A stretch of 64,000 nucleotides of DNA from Pseudonocardia halophobica (GTDB lineage Bacteria > Actinomycetota > Actinomycetes > Mycobacteriales > Pseudonocardiaceae): positions 62,001-126,000 of the forward strand of contig NZ_BSFQ01000003.1 of the NCBI RefSeq assembly GCF_027922425.1, in the 5' to 3' direction. A program made the position numbers and the translations under genes. Every line of letters starts with the position of its first letter. Positions within the stretch are counted from its first letter, which is position 1. Positions 50,541 to 59,473 of the stretch are shown piece by piece. Under the pieces are notes generated by a model. It was not told the DNA's origin and made no database searches. It saw only the letters and a list, made by a program, of their open reading frames with translations.

Positions 50541-51578
50541 GTGCGCATCGGGATCCAGTTCGAGCACAGCGGCGACTTCGCAGCGGCGGTGGACCGCCTC
50601 GTGGAGTTCGAGAAGGCCGGTGTCGACAGCGTCAGCGTGCCGGAGGCGTACTCGTTCGACGCCGTCAGCCAGCTCGGCTACCTCGCGGCCCGGACCACCT
50701 CGGCGGAGCTCAGCTCCGGCATCCTCCAGCTCTACGCCCGCACGCCCGCACTCACCGCCGCCACCGCCGCTGGACTGGACATGGTGTCCGGCGGCCGCTT
50801 CGCCCTCGGTGTCGGAGCCTCGGGCCCACAGGTGGTCGAGGGCTTCCACGGCGTCCCGTACGACGCGCCACTGGGCCGGACGCGCGAGCTCGTGGAGATC
50901 TGCAGGCAGGTCTGGCGACGCGAGCCGCTGGTCCACGAGGGGACGCACTTCCGGATCCCGCTGCCCGCGGACCGGGGCACGGGACTGGGGAAGCCGCTTA
51001 AGCTGATCGACCACCCCGTTCGACCCCGGATCCCGATCACGATCGCGGCGATCGGACCGCGCAACGTAGCGCTCGCCGCCGAGGTCGCCGAGGGCTGGGA
51101 GCCCATCTTCTTCCACCCCGAGCGGGCCGAGCGCGCGTGGGGTGCCGCACTCGCGGAGGGGCGGTCGAAGCGGGACCCTCGGCTCGGGCCCCTGCAGATC
51201 GCCGTCTGGGCGCCGCTCGCCGTCACCGACGATCCCGGCCCGGTCCGAGACCTCCACCGTCCCGTGCTGGCCCGCTACATCGGCGGCATGGGCTCGCGGG
51301 GCCGCAACTTCTACAACGACCTGGCGGCCCGCTTCGGCTACGAGGACGCCGCCAGGGAGATCCAGGACCTGTTCCTGAACGGCAGGCGCGACGCGGCCAC
51401 CGCGGCCGTCCCGGACGACCTGGTCGACGCGGTGTCGCTGATCGGCTCGGCCGGCCACCTGGCCGAGCGGATCGCGGCGCTGGCCGCCGCCGGGGTCACG
51501 ACCGTGCGGGTCAAGCCGATGGCGAGAGGCCACCGCGCGAGGCTCGCCGACGTCGAGGTGCTCCGCGGTCTGACGTGA
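50541..51578 (+). CDS. LLM-class (F420-type) oxidoreductase
   Basis: 345 residues. The N-terminal EFEKAGVDSVSVPEAYSFDAVSQLGYLAARTT (short: GVDSVSVPEAYSFDA) and the later SGGRFALGVGASGPQVVEGFHG (short: SGGRFALGVGASGP) are typical of the bacterial luciferase-like barrel that uses F420 or FMN. GTG start with GAGGAG upstream. Divergent from the ferredoxin reductase, with an AT-rich stretch (TTTTGAATCGAGAGTAAA) in the 95-base spacer. Probably oxidises or reduces a ring or carbonyl group. Cofactor and substrate cannot be fixed by eye. Confidence 0.85.
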   Translation: MRIGIQFEHSGDFAAAVDRLVEFEKAGVDSVSVPEAYSFDAVSQLGYLAARTTSAELSSGILQLYARTPALTAATAAGLDMVSGGRFALGVGASGPQVVEGFHGVPYDAPLGRTRELVEICRQVWRREPLVHEGTHFRIPLPADRGTGLGKPLKLIDHPVRPRIPITIAAIGPRNVALAAEVAEGWEPIFFHPERAERAWGAALAEGRSKRDPRLGPLQIAVWAPLAVTDDPGPVRDLHRPVLARYIGGMGSRGRNFYNDLAARFGYEDAAREIQDLFLNGRRDAATAAVPDDLVDAVSLIGSAGHLAERIAALAAAGVTTVRVKPMARGHRARLADVEVLRGLT

Positions 51579-51608
51579 GCACGGCCAGGGCGGGCGACGG
51601 CCTCGGGG

Positions 51609-52967
51609 TCACTCGAGACCGACCTTCGTCGTCCGACTCCCGAAGACGCCGACGACGACAGCCAGGATGGCGCACACCACGGCGACGTAGACGTAGATCG
51701 CCGAGAAGCCGAACCCCGCGTAGATGGCCGGCACCAGAAGCGACCCGCCGATGCCCGCGAGCCGCCCGGCGGCCTGGGCCGCCCCGACCCCCGCACCCCG
51801 CACCCCCGTCGGGAACAGCTCCGGAAGGTAGGCATAGACCGTCGACATCACGGCATTCACCGCCGCCATGGCCAGCAGACCGATCCCCAGGAACAGGGGC
51901 ATCGACCCGGTGAAGCCGAAGACGAGGACGCACGCCGCGACGATCATCGCGATGGTCGCGATCACGTTCTTCCGCTGCCACCGGTCGATGTAGAGGTAAG
52001 TCGAGAACGCTCCGATGGCCCCGGCGACCGCCATCGCGGTGGAGTACTGCAGCGACTCGACCTGGCTGTAGCCGCGCTCGACGAGCAGTACGGGAATCCA
52101 TGACGAGAACCCGTACTGAATCATGATCACGCCCATCGCGGCCAACATCCCGATCAGCAGCCTGCCCACCAGCCGGCCCGAGAGGAGGTCGCGGAGCGGG
52201 AGCGGTCGCACCGCCGGTGCCGGAACCGGCTCGGGCAGCGGGCCGTCGAAGCGTCGCTGCACGTCCGCCTCGAGGTCGGCCACGATGCGCACGGCCTCGT
52301 CCTCGCGGCCGCGGGCGAGCAGCCAGCGGACGGACTCGGGGAGTCGGCGGCCGAACAGCAACGCGACCACCGCGCCGAGGGCGCCGATCACGAACATCCA
52401 CCGCCATGCGCCCGTGGAGAGCGGCACGATCAACGTCGAGAGCACCGCGGAGAGCGGGACCGCCAGGAAGCCGAGGGCCACCACGAGTGCGGTGCATCGG
52501 CCTCGCTGTCGGGTGGGCAGCATCTCGCTCGCGTACACGAGGACGGTGCCCGCCATGGCCTGGATCCCGATGCCGGTGACGACGCGCAGCAGGGCGACCG
52601 TCTCGTAGTTCTGGGCGAATGCCGTCGCCAGGGACCCTGCCGACATCAGGAGGACGCCGCCGAGGATCAAAGGCCTGCGTCCGAACCGGTCGGCGAGCCT
52701 GCCCCCGAAAAGGCCGCCGATCATCATCCCCGCGAACGTCGCCGAGGTGATGATCCCGAACTGTCCGACGGTGGTGCCCCACTCCACGCGCCACGCCGGC
52801 GAGGAGTACGAGCCGAGCGAGAGGTCGATCATGTCGAACACGTAGAAGGCGCCCAACATCGCCACCCACACACGTTGCTTTCGGGCGAGCACGGGAAGGC
52901 GTTCCAGGCGCGCGGTGATCAAGCCGTCCGCTGCCCTGTTCTTCTCCGTGCCTTGTATCTCGGACAT
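51609..52967 (-). CDS. MFS transporter (aromatic acid / metabolite:H+ symporter type)
   Basis: 452 residues, twelve hydrophobic segments. The loop GGRLADRFGRRPLILGG after the second or third helix and LPESVRWLLARGRED before the central loop are MFS signatures; LPTRQRGRCTALV marks the sugar/acid porter branch. It would import (or export) an organic acid or aromatic compound. The start at 52967 has GGAG six bases upstream. Convergent with the LLM gene and followed upstream by a 568-base region without genes. Confidence 0.85.
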   Translation of the reverse strand: MSEIQGTEKNRAADGLITARLERLPVLARKQRVWVAMLGAFYVFDMIDLSLGSYSSPAWRVEWGTTVGQFGIITSATFAGMMIGGLFGGRLADRFGRRPLILGGVLLMSAGSLATAFAQNYETVALLRVVTGIGIQAMAGTVLVYASEMLPTRQRGRCTALVVALGFLAVPLSAVLSTLIVPLSTGAWRWMFVIGALGAVVALLFGRRLPESVRWLLARGREDEAVRIVADLEADVQRRFDGPLPEPVPAPAVRPLPLRDLLSGRLVGRLLIGMLAAMGVIMIQYGFSSWIPVLLVERGYSQVESLQYSTAMAVAGAIGAFSTYLYIDRWQRKNVIATIAMIVAACVLVFGFTGSMPLFLGIGLLAMAAVNAVMSTVYAYLPELFPTGVRGAGVGAAQAAGRLAGIGGSLLVPAIYAGFGFSAIYVYVAVVCAILAVVVGVFGSRTTKVGLE

Positions 52968-53535
52968 GAACACTCCAGTGTGTCGTCGGGCCATGTGAGG
53001 TACGTGGGGTCGGCCGCCGAGCGGGGCGAGGGCATGTCTCGGCTGGGCTTCTCGGACGGGGCCGCACGAGTCCACTCGCTGGAACCGGGATCCGGCGGGT
53101 AGGCGTCGGTTCTTGCGCGAATCCCCCGACAGGCCCTCTCGACCGTAAGGGTGGCCCCAACCGAGCGTCAAGTCGTTGACGACCAGATGGTCGGCTTCTA
53201 ATGTCGACTCCGGCACTGCTGGACGTCGTGACCTCCGATTGATGCTCGAGGCCCTTTCGCGCACGCTTGAACACGCCTCCAGCGGCTGATCGACGGCCTC
53301 GCGCGCCGGCCCGCCCCGTGAAGAAGGACCTGGCGATCGAGGGAGACCACCTGTGCGGAGCCAGACGTAGGGCCACCGACCATGCGCTATATTGTTCGAC
53401 CGGTCGGTCGGTCGGTCTTAGTCGCCGATGACTCGTCACCCGCCCTGTCGTCCAGGGGCAGGGACCGGGACCGATCGGGCGGGATCGCGACCATGCCGGA
53501 AACCCGCCCGATCACTCCGACCGATGAGGCTCTGA
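52968..53535. other. 568-base intergenic region with a CGGT repeat near the ligase
   Basis: No coding frame with support. The left part holds the promoter region of the MFS gene. Near the right end a TATATT hexamer (53388-53393) is followed by tandem CGGT units (53401-53416). Between them I see no recognisable element or conserved gene. Confidence 0.5.
53398..53417. repeat. Tandem CGGT repeat, operator-like
   Basis: GAC followed by four CGGT units, so that overlapping GACCGGTC and ACCG/CGGT inverted pairs arise. Preceded by a TATATT box. Several TetR regulators bind GACCGNCCGGTC-like sites, so this may regulate the ligase at 53536. No TetR gene is adjacent in the window. Confidence 0.4.
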
Positions 53536-55112
53536 ATGGATCAGCTCGCCCCGCCCCCCGTCGCCGCGATCGACCGCGACTCCGTCCCCGAGACCAGCCG
53601 CGCCCTGACCCTGGACGCCCTCCTCACCCGCGCCGCGCGTAAGGCGCCGGACAACCTCGCGATCCGACACCGCGAGGAGCACGTCGGCTACGCCGAGCTC
53701 GACGAGCGGGTGGACAGGCTCGCCGGGGTCCTCGCCCGCGGGGCGTGGTCCCGGGCGAGCGCGTCCTGACCCTCCTGCAGAACGGGATCGGCACGGTCGA
53801 GACCTACTTCGCCACGCTGAAGGCCGGCGGGATCGTCGTCCCGGTCAACACCAGGCTGGCGGCGGACGAGATCGCCTACATGATCGCCGACTCGGACCCA
53901 CGCCTGGTGGTCGTCGACCCGACGCTCGCCGAGGAGGCGCGCGAGGGCGCACGACTGGCGGGAAGCGAGGCGCCGCTGCTGACGGTCGACGAGCTGCGCG
54001 CGGAGGTCTCGGACGATCTAGGCGACCCCCGCAGCGAGGAGTCGGACACCGCCTTTCTGATGTACACCTCGGGCACGACCGGACGCCCCAAGGGTGCGAT
54101 GATCACCCACCGCGGACTCGTGGTCCATACGTTCAACCTCGTCGCCACCTTCGGCATGACCGAGCCGACCGAACGCGTCCTGTCCGGCATGCCGCTGTTC
54201 CACATCGGTGGGGTCGACATCCTCCTGTACCCCCTGATGGGGTGCGGGGGGACGATCATGCTCGACTCCACGAACTTCAGCGCCGAGGACGTCGTGGGGA
54301 TCATCGAGCGGGAGCGGGTCACCGCGTGCTTCTTCGTCCCGACACAAGCGGACGAGCTGTGCGACGTCCCGGATGCCGCCCGACGGGCGGCGAGCCTGCG
54401 GCGCATCTGCTGGGGCGCCTCCAACGCACCGGCGTCGGTCGTCCAGAAGCTGCTGCGGACCTTCCCGGAGATCTCGGTCTTCGCCAGCTTCGGGCAAACC
54501 GAGATGAGCGCAGCCACCTGCGTGCTGGACGTCCGCACCGCGATGGACCGGCTCGGCTCGGTGGGCAGACCGCTCATCAACGTCGAGGCGAGGATCGTCG
54601 ACGAGGACATGGAGGACGTCGGCGTCGGGCAGGTGGGCGAGATCGTCTACAACGGACCGACAGTCATGAAGGGCTTCTGGCGCAAACCCGCTGAAACGGC
54701 CGCGGCGTTCGCGGGCGGCTGGTTCCACTCCGGTGACCTTTGCCGTCGCGACGAGCAGGGCTACGTCTACGTCGTCGACCGCAAGAAGGACATGATCATC
54801 TCGGGTGGCGAGAACATCTACTGCGCCGAGGTCGAGGCCGCCATCGCTACCCACCCGAAGGTTCGCGACGTCGCCGTGATCGGCGTACCACACGAGCGCT
54901 GGGTCGAGACCCCGCTGGCCGTCGTCACCGTGATGGACCCGAGCGACCCCCCGACGTTGACCGAGATCGTCGACCACACCAGGGCACGGCTCGCGCGGTT
55001 CAAGGCCCCGACCCAGCTCGAGGTGGTGGAGGACCTGCCGCGCAACGCGATGGGCAAGGTCCAGAAGTTCGCCCTGCGCAAGGACCGCTCTGCCGGAGGG
55101 GCGACCAGCTGA
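53536..55112 (+). pseudogene. AMP-binding acyl-CoA ligase, broken by one frameshift
   Basis: The first frame (53536-53769) gives the N-terminus up to LAGVLARG, and the second (reading from 53745 to 55112) continues with VVPGERVLTLLQNG. Joining them by one extra base in the G-run at 53740-53743 restores a normal ligase of about 525 residues. The rest is intact: YTSGTTGRPKG, SFGQTEMSA, SGDLCRRDEQGYVYVVDRK and NAMGKVQKF. Either a true single-base deletion or a sequencing error in a G-run. If intact, it would activate an acid in the module to the right. No strong promoter is seen except the CGGT element. Confidence 0.75.
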
Positions 55113-55155
55113 GGCTCCGCCGCGCAAGCCCGACCTCGCTCTCGGGCCGGCGCGA

Positions 55156-56001
55156 TCAGCCCAGGCCGAGACCACCGGCGAGGGCTCGCAGCGCCGCCCG
55201 GTACTCCTCGTCCGGGGCGCCGGGGGCGGTGAAGACCTGGGCGCAGACGTGGTCGGCGCCTGCCGCGAGGTGGGCGTCGAGGCCCGCGGCGACGGTGTCG
55301 GCGTCGCCATGCAGGACGAGGGCGTCGATCAGCTGGTCCGACTCGGTGTCGATGTCGGTCTCGGTGAAACCGGTCCGCAGCAGGTTGCGCCGGTAGTTCA
55401 CCAGCTCCAGGTAGGGCCTGCGCACCCGGGACCTGCCCAACTCGCGGGCATGAGCGGCATCCGTGGACACGACGACCTTGTGCTCCGGGGCGAGCAGGGG
55501 ACCCGTACCGAGGATCTCCCGCGCCTCCCGGGCGTGTTCGGGGACCGTGAGATACGGGGCCGCGCCGGCGGTCCGCTCCCCGGCGACGCGCATGACCTTG
55601 GGCCCCAGCGCGGCCAGGGCGCGGTCCTCGACCGGCACACCGGCCGCGTCGAGGTCGTCGAGGTAGGTCTGGATCGTGTCGAACGGGGACCGGTACTCCT
55701 TCTGCCCCTCCGGGTGACCGATCCCGACGCCGAGCAGGAAGCGCCCCGGGTGCCGGGCCACGATGCGATGGTAGGACTCGGCGGTCTCCTTGGCCGCGGC
55801 CTGCCACATGTTGACGATCCCGGTGGCGACGACGACGTGCTCGGTCGCGTCGAGCAGGGACTCGGCGAGCGCGAGGTCGGCGGGCGGTGAGCCGCCGATC
55901 CAGATCGTGCCGTAGCCGAGCCGCTCGATCTCAGTCGCGAGTCCGGGGGTGAGCATGCCCGCCAACTGCCAGATCCCGTACCGCCCCAGATCCACCGCCA
56001 T
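55156..56001 (-). CDS. LLM-class F420-dependent oxidoreductase
   Basis: 281 residues. IERLGYGTIWIGGSPPADLALAESLLDATEHVVVATGI (short: LGYGTIWIGGSPPADL) and GRFLLGVGIGHPEG are luciferase-like signatures of a short actinobacterial F420 subfamily. The start at 56001 is chosen by fit to the family; there is no clear ribosome site and a GTG 11 codons upstream is possible. Convergent with the broken ligase and divergent from the SDR at 56085. Confidence 0.82.
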   Translation of the reverse strand: MAVDLGRYGIWQLAGMLTPGLATEIERLGYGTIWIGGSPPADLALAESLLDATEHVVVATGIVNMWQAAAKETAESYHRIVARHPGRFLLGVGIGHPEGQKEYRSPFDTIQTYLDDLDAAGVPVEDRALAALGPKVMRVAGERTAGAAPYLTVPEHAREAREILGTGPLLAPEHKVVVSTDAAHARELGRSRVRRPYLELVNYRRNLLRTGFTETDIDTESDQLIDALVLHGDADTVAAGLDAHLAAGADHVCAQVFTAPGAPDEEYRAALRALAGGLGLG

Positions 56002-56084
56002 GCGGGCGACTGTAGCCTGTTCCGTTTTTCTCACGCTCGTTCTAATTTCGGACCTGTCCCGGCTCGACGACGAGGGGAACGACA

Positions 56085-56861
56085 GTGACGGATAGGTTCA
56101 GGGGCAAAGTCGCGATCGTCACAGGTGCGAGCGCGGGCATCGGGCGAGCGGTGGCTCTGGCCCTCGCGGCCGAGGGCGCCCGGGTCGTCGTGAACGCACT
56201 CGACCCCGTCGGCCTGGAGAAGCTCGGCACCGAGGCCGACCTCGTCGCGGTGGTCGGCGACACCGCGGAGGAGGACACCGCCGACCGGCTGGTCGCCGCG
56301 GCCCTGGACACGGGCGGCCGGGTGGACCTGCTGGTGAACAACGCCGGCGTGCATCGCAGCGTTCCCACGGCGGAGTTCTCGTCCGCCGAGTGGCGACGGG
56401 TGATCGACATCAACCTCAACGGCTACTTCTACCTGGCCCGGGCCGCTGGTGCGGTGATGATCCGGCAGCGTGCCGGCGTGATCCTCAATGTGGCGTCCAC
56501 AGCGGGCGTCGCAGCGGCGCTGAACAGCGCGGCGTACGTCGCGTCGAAGCACGGCGTCGTCGGGTTGACCAAGGCCTTGGCGGTCGACTGGGCGCGCTAC
56601 GGCATCCGGGTCAACGCACTCGGCCCCGGGCTGACCACGACCGGCATGGTGCAGGCCTTCGCCGAGTCCGCACCGGATCTGTACGCGGCCCGCGAGCGGA
56701 GGGTTCCGCTCGGGCGCGCCGCCTCGCCCGAGGAGCAGGCCGCCACCGCGCTGTTCCTGCTGTCCGACGAGTCCGCCTACACAAGCGGTCAGATCCTCGT
56801 CGTGGACGGCGGCGGCGCCGCCCTCTACTCCGGGTACGAGGCCCCTGCGCAGGAGCGCTGA
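56085..56861 (+). CDS. Short-chain dehydrogenase
   Basis: 258 residues from a GTG with GAGGGG upstream. TGASAGIG (14-21) binds NAD(P); the active site is the Ser in NVAST and Tyr/Lys in YVASK. The C-terminus SGQILVVDGGGAALYSGY is normal. Substrate unknown; FabG-like. Its stop overlaps the ATG of the AraC-type gene (TGATG), so they are co-translated. Confidence 0.85.
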   Translation: MTDRFRGKVAIVTGASAGIGRAVALALAAEGARVVVNALDPVGLEKLGTEADLVAVVGDTAEEDTADRLVAAALDTGGRVDLLVNNAGVHRSVPTAEFSSAEWRRVIDINLNGYFYLARAAGAVMIRQRAGVILNVASTAGVAAALNSAAYVASKHGVVGLTKALAVDWARYGIRVNALGPGLTTTGMVQAFAESAPDLYAARERRVPLGRAASPEEQAATALFLLSDESAYTSGQILVVDGGGAALYSGYEAPAQER

Positions 56862-57823
56862 TGTCCCGCGGGGTGTCGTACGCGACGGCGGACGCCGACG
56901 AGGCACGGGAGCTGGCCAGCCGCACGTTCAGCGAACACGACCTGCGCCTGGTCGACGGACACCCGCTGGAGTTCCGGCTCGACCTCGTGCCCTCGGCCAG
57001 GCTGACAGTAGGACGGATGTCCTACGGGGCCGACGCCACGCTGGCCGGACCGTCGATGCGCACCTGCTACCACGTCAACCTCGCCACCGTGGGCGAGTCG
57101 CAGGTCTCCCAGCATGGCCGCCGGGAGACAGCGGGCGTCGGTCGGGCCGGCGTCGCGTTCCTGCCGGACGGCCCGTTGGAGGTCCGCTGGAGTCCGGACG
57201 CGGTGCAGTACGCGCTGAAGTTCCCCAAGGAGCTGCTCGAGTCGCACGCCGCCAAGCTGGCGGGCACCCCGCCCGGTGAACCTATCCGGTTCGACCTGAC
57301 TTTCGACCTGTCCTCGCCCACGGGCCGGTCGCTGGTCGCGACGGCCGCCTTCCTGCACGCCCAGCTCGCCCGACCGGGCGGTCTCGCCGAGATGCCGGTG
57401 GCCTGCCACGAGCTCGAGGCGGCGCTGATGACGCAGTTGCTCATGGTCGTGCCCAGCCAGTTCAGCGCCCGCCTGCGCCGCCGCGAACCGAACCGGCGCG
57501 CGCGGGTCCGACTGGTCGTCGACCATCTCGACGCCCATCCCGAGAAGGAGACGACGACCGCCGAGCTGGCCGAGCTGGCGGGCATCGGCCCACGCGCGCT
57601 GCAGGCGGGGTTCCAGGAGCTCGTCGGCCTGCCGCCGCTGGCCTACCTGCGCGCTGTGCGGCTCGACCGGGTGCACGCCGAGCTCGCCGCGGGCGGCCGC
57701 TCCGTCACGGAGGTCGCGGCGGCGTGGGGCTTCTACCAGCCCGGTCGCTTCGCCCGGCTCTATCGCGAGCGGTTCGGGGAGCTCCCCTCGCAGACCGCGG
57801 GCGGGCCGGTCACCTCGCGCTGA
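56861..57823 (+). CDS. AraC-family regulator
   Basis: 320 residues. The N-terminal half (about 30-190) is a cupin-like ligand domain of the AraC-binding-like type (LTVGRMSYGADATL, GRAGVAFLPDGPLEV). The C-terminal double helix-turn-helix is TTAELAELAGIGPRALQAGF and VTEVAAAWGFYQPGRFARLYRERFG (short: AAAWGFYQPGRFARLYRE). The translation is coupled to the SDR. It may control the SDR/LLM pair and perhaps the HyuA/HyuB genes 1.4 kb downstream. Confidence 0.87.
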   Translation: MSRGVSYATADADEARELASRTFSEHDLRLVDGHPLEFRLDLVPSARLTVGRMSYGADATLAGPSMRTCYHVNLATVGESQVSQHGRRETAGVGRAGVAFLPDGPLEVRWSPDAVQYALKFPKELLESHAAKLAGTPPGEPIRFDLTFDLSSPTGRSLVATAAFLHAQLARPGGLAEMPVACHELEAALMTQLLMVVPSQFSARLRRREPNRRARVRLVVDHLDAHPEKETTTAELAELAGIGPRALQAGFQELVGLPPLAYLRAVRLDRVHAELAAGGRSVTEVAAAWGFYQPGRFARLYRERFGELPSQTAGGPVTSR

Positions 57824-58018
57824 GCCGCGCCTCTACCCTGGACGCGGCGGCGCGCGCGCCCGCCCGGGGCGCTGTCGCCGGAGCGCGCAGGCGACCGACC
57901 TCGTGGCCGTCTCCCAGCGGGTCGCGCGGTCACGAGAGCCCTGTGCCTGCGCGACCACCGCTGCTTCCGAGGGGGTCGGTCCTCGAGCCGGTTCCCGAGG
58001 GTGCTGCCGAGCCGGCGG

Positions 58019-59092
58019 TCAGCGGACCGCCAGGTCGCCCTGGGTGGCGGTATGGGCGCGCGCGAGAGCTCGGGCACCTCGCAGCCCAGACGATCGACCT
58101 CTGCGGGCTCCGCACCGGAGGCGAGATGACGCTGATGGAAGCCTTCCAGCCCGATCGTCACCCGCCAGGACACGAACGCTGTGTACCAGTGAGGTCGTGC
58201 ACGGCGTGCACGCTCCGCGCGGCGTACCTCTGGACCAGGTGTCGTCGGCCTGGGAACAGGGGCGGTCGCACCACTCCGGCGAAGTCGAGCAGCACCCCGG
58301 CGTCGCTCGCCGGGCTCGGGCCACGTGGACAGCAGATAGCCCAGGTCGGCCATGGGGTCGCTCAGCGCCGCCACCTCCCAGTCCAGGACGGCGGCGACCC
58401 GCGGCTTCCGGCCGGCGACGGTCACGTTGCCGAGCCGGTAGTCGCCGTGCGTGAGGGCGACGGCCCGCTGGTTCGGGACGTGGGCGCGTAGCCAGGCCGC
58501 CGTGGCATCGGCCTCGGGATGTCGCGGTGCGGGGAGGAGTCCCAGATGCGACCGAACGAGTCGACGCGGCGCTGCCGCATCGTGTCCGGCCTGCCGAAGT
58601 CTGCGAGGTCGGTGTCCAGCCACGGCAGCTCGTGCAGCGCGACGAGAGTGTCGACCAGCTCGTCGGCCAGAGCGGTGGCCGCCTGCGTGGACTGCCAGAA
58701 CGCCGGCAGCGTGTCGGTGAGCACCTCGCCCTCGACGTGTTCCATCACGTAGAACGGCGCCCCGATCGGCCCCGGGTCCTCGCACGTCGCCAGAACTCTC
58801 GGCGGCCACGGGACGGCACGGAGCGCGGTCAGCAGCCTGGCTTCCCGGAGCACGTCGTGGGCGCGTTGGTGGTACGGCGGACGAGGTGGCCGCCGGAGGG
58901 CCATGCGTCGGTCGTCGCGCTCCAGCAGGAACGTGACGTTGCTGATCCCCTCCCCGATCCGCCGGGCGCGGACCGGTCCCCGACTCAGGCCGTGCCAGTC
59001 GAGCAACTCCAGGACCGGCTCCAGCACGAGCAGCGGGGACTCCCCCTCGCCCGAGCCTCCACCACCGAGCCCACGACGTCGTCGGGACTCAT
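58019..59092 (-). pseudogene. Decayed phosphotransferase (ACAD10/APH-like) gene
   Basis: The protein can be followed only by changing frame at least four times (near 59050, 58520, 58310 and 58200). The pieces are a start with GGAGG before ATG 59092 (MSPDDVVGSVVEARAR); LELLDWHGLSRGPV and GAPFYVMEHVEGEVL; VALTHGDYRLGNVTVAG with the catalytic loop; LDWEVAALSDPMADLGYLLS; GVLLDFAGVVRPPLFPGRR; and TAFVSWRVTIGLEGFHQR. All match an intact homologue such as the gene at 21621. A non-functional gene, or a stretch of poor sequence. Confidence 0.72.
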
Positions 59093-59235
59093 CAGACCTC
59101 CGTTCCCCGGGCACAGACCTACCAGGTGCGTTCCGCGCACCCCGAGGCGCGCTGCGCGCATGGTGACAGGGGATACGCCGCTCCTAGCGTGGTCGCGCAC
59201 CCGCACGAGGTGCGCGACTCGCGAGGAGGACGCCG

Positions 59236-59460
59236 ATGTCCGAGGAACCGACCACGCGGACGAGCCCACCGCTGACGCTCCAGCGTGAGCCGGTCGAAGG
59301 CAACTGCCCGCGCTGTGCCGCCACGGAGCTGGCGCGCTATCCGGTTCTCTCCGAGGGCGGCTGGTTCCAGGTCGTGAAGTGCGGCAACTGCCTGAACTCG
59401 GTCAGCCGCGAGCGCTGGAACCTGCTCGGCCCCATCCAGCTGCTGTCGGACATGGTCTGA
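59236..59460 (+). CDS. Small zinc-ribbon protein of the HyuA/HyuB operon
   Basis: 74 residues. Two CxxC pairs (CPRC near 24-27 and CGNC near 49-52), 22 residues apart with an aromatic/hydrophobic strand between, form a rubredoxin-like zinc ribbon. It lies 13 bases before hyuA. Acetone and acetophenone carboxylases carry small zinc-containing subunits beside HyuA/HyuB-like subunits, so a structural subunit of a carboxylase is plausible (inference). It is shorter than the acetone carboxylase gamma subunit. Confidence 0.7.
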   Translation: MSEEPTTRTSPPLTLQREPVEGNCPRCAATELARYPVLSEGGWFQVVKCGNCLNSVSRERWNLLGPIQLLSDMV

Positions 59461-59473
59461 GGGAGGCACACAC

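Noticed and set aside
53398..53417. CGGT repeats as a CRISPR or integration site
   Set aside because: Four-base units without spacers; no cas genes, integrase or tRNA nearby.
57724..58491. Plus-strand frame after the AraC gene
   Set aside because: Arg/Pro-rich, no domain, and opposite the decayed phosphotransferase that accounts for the sequence.
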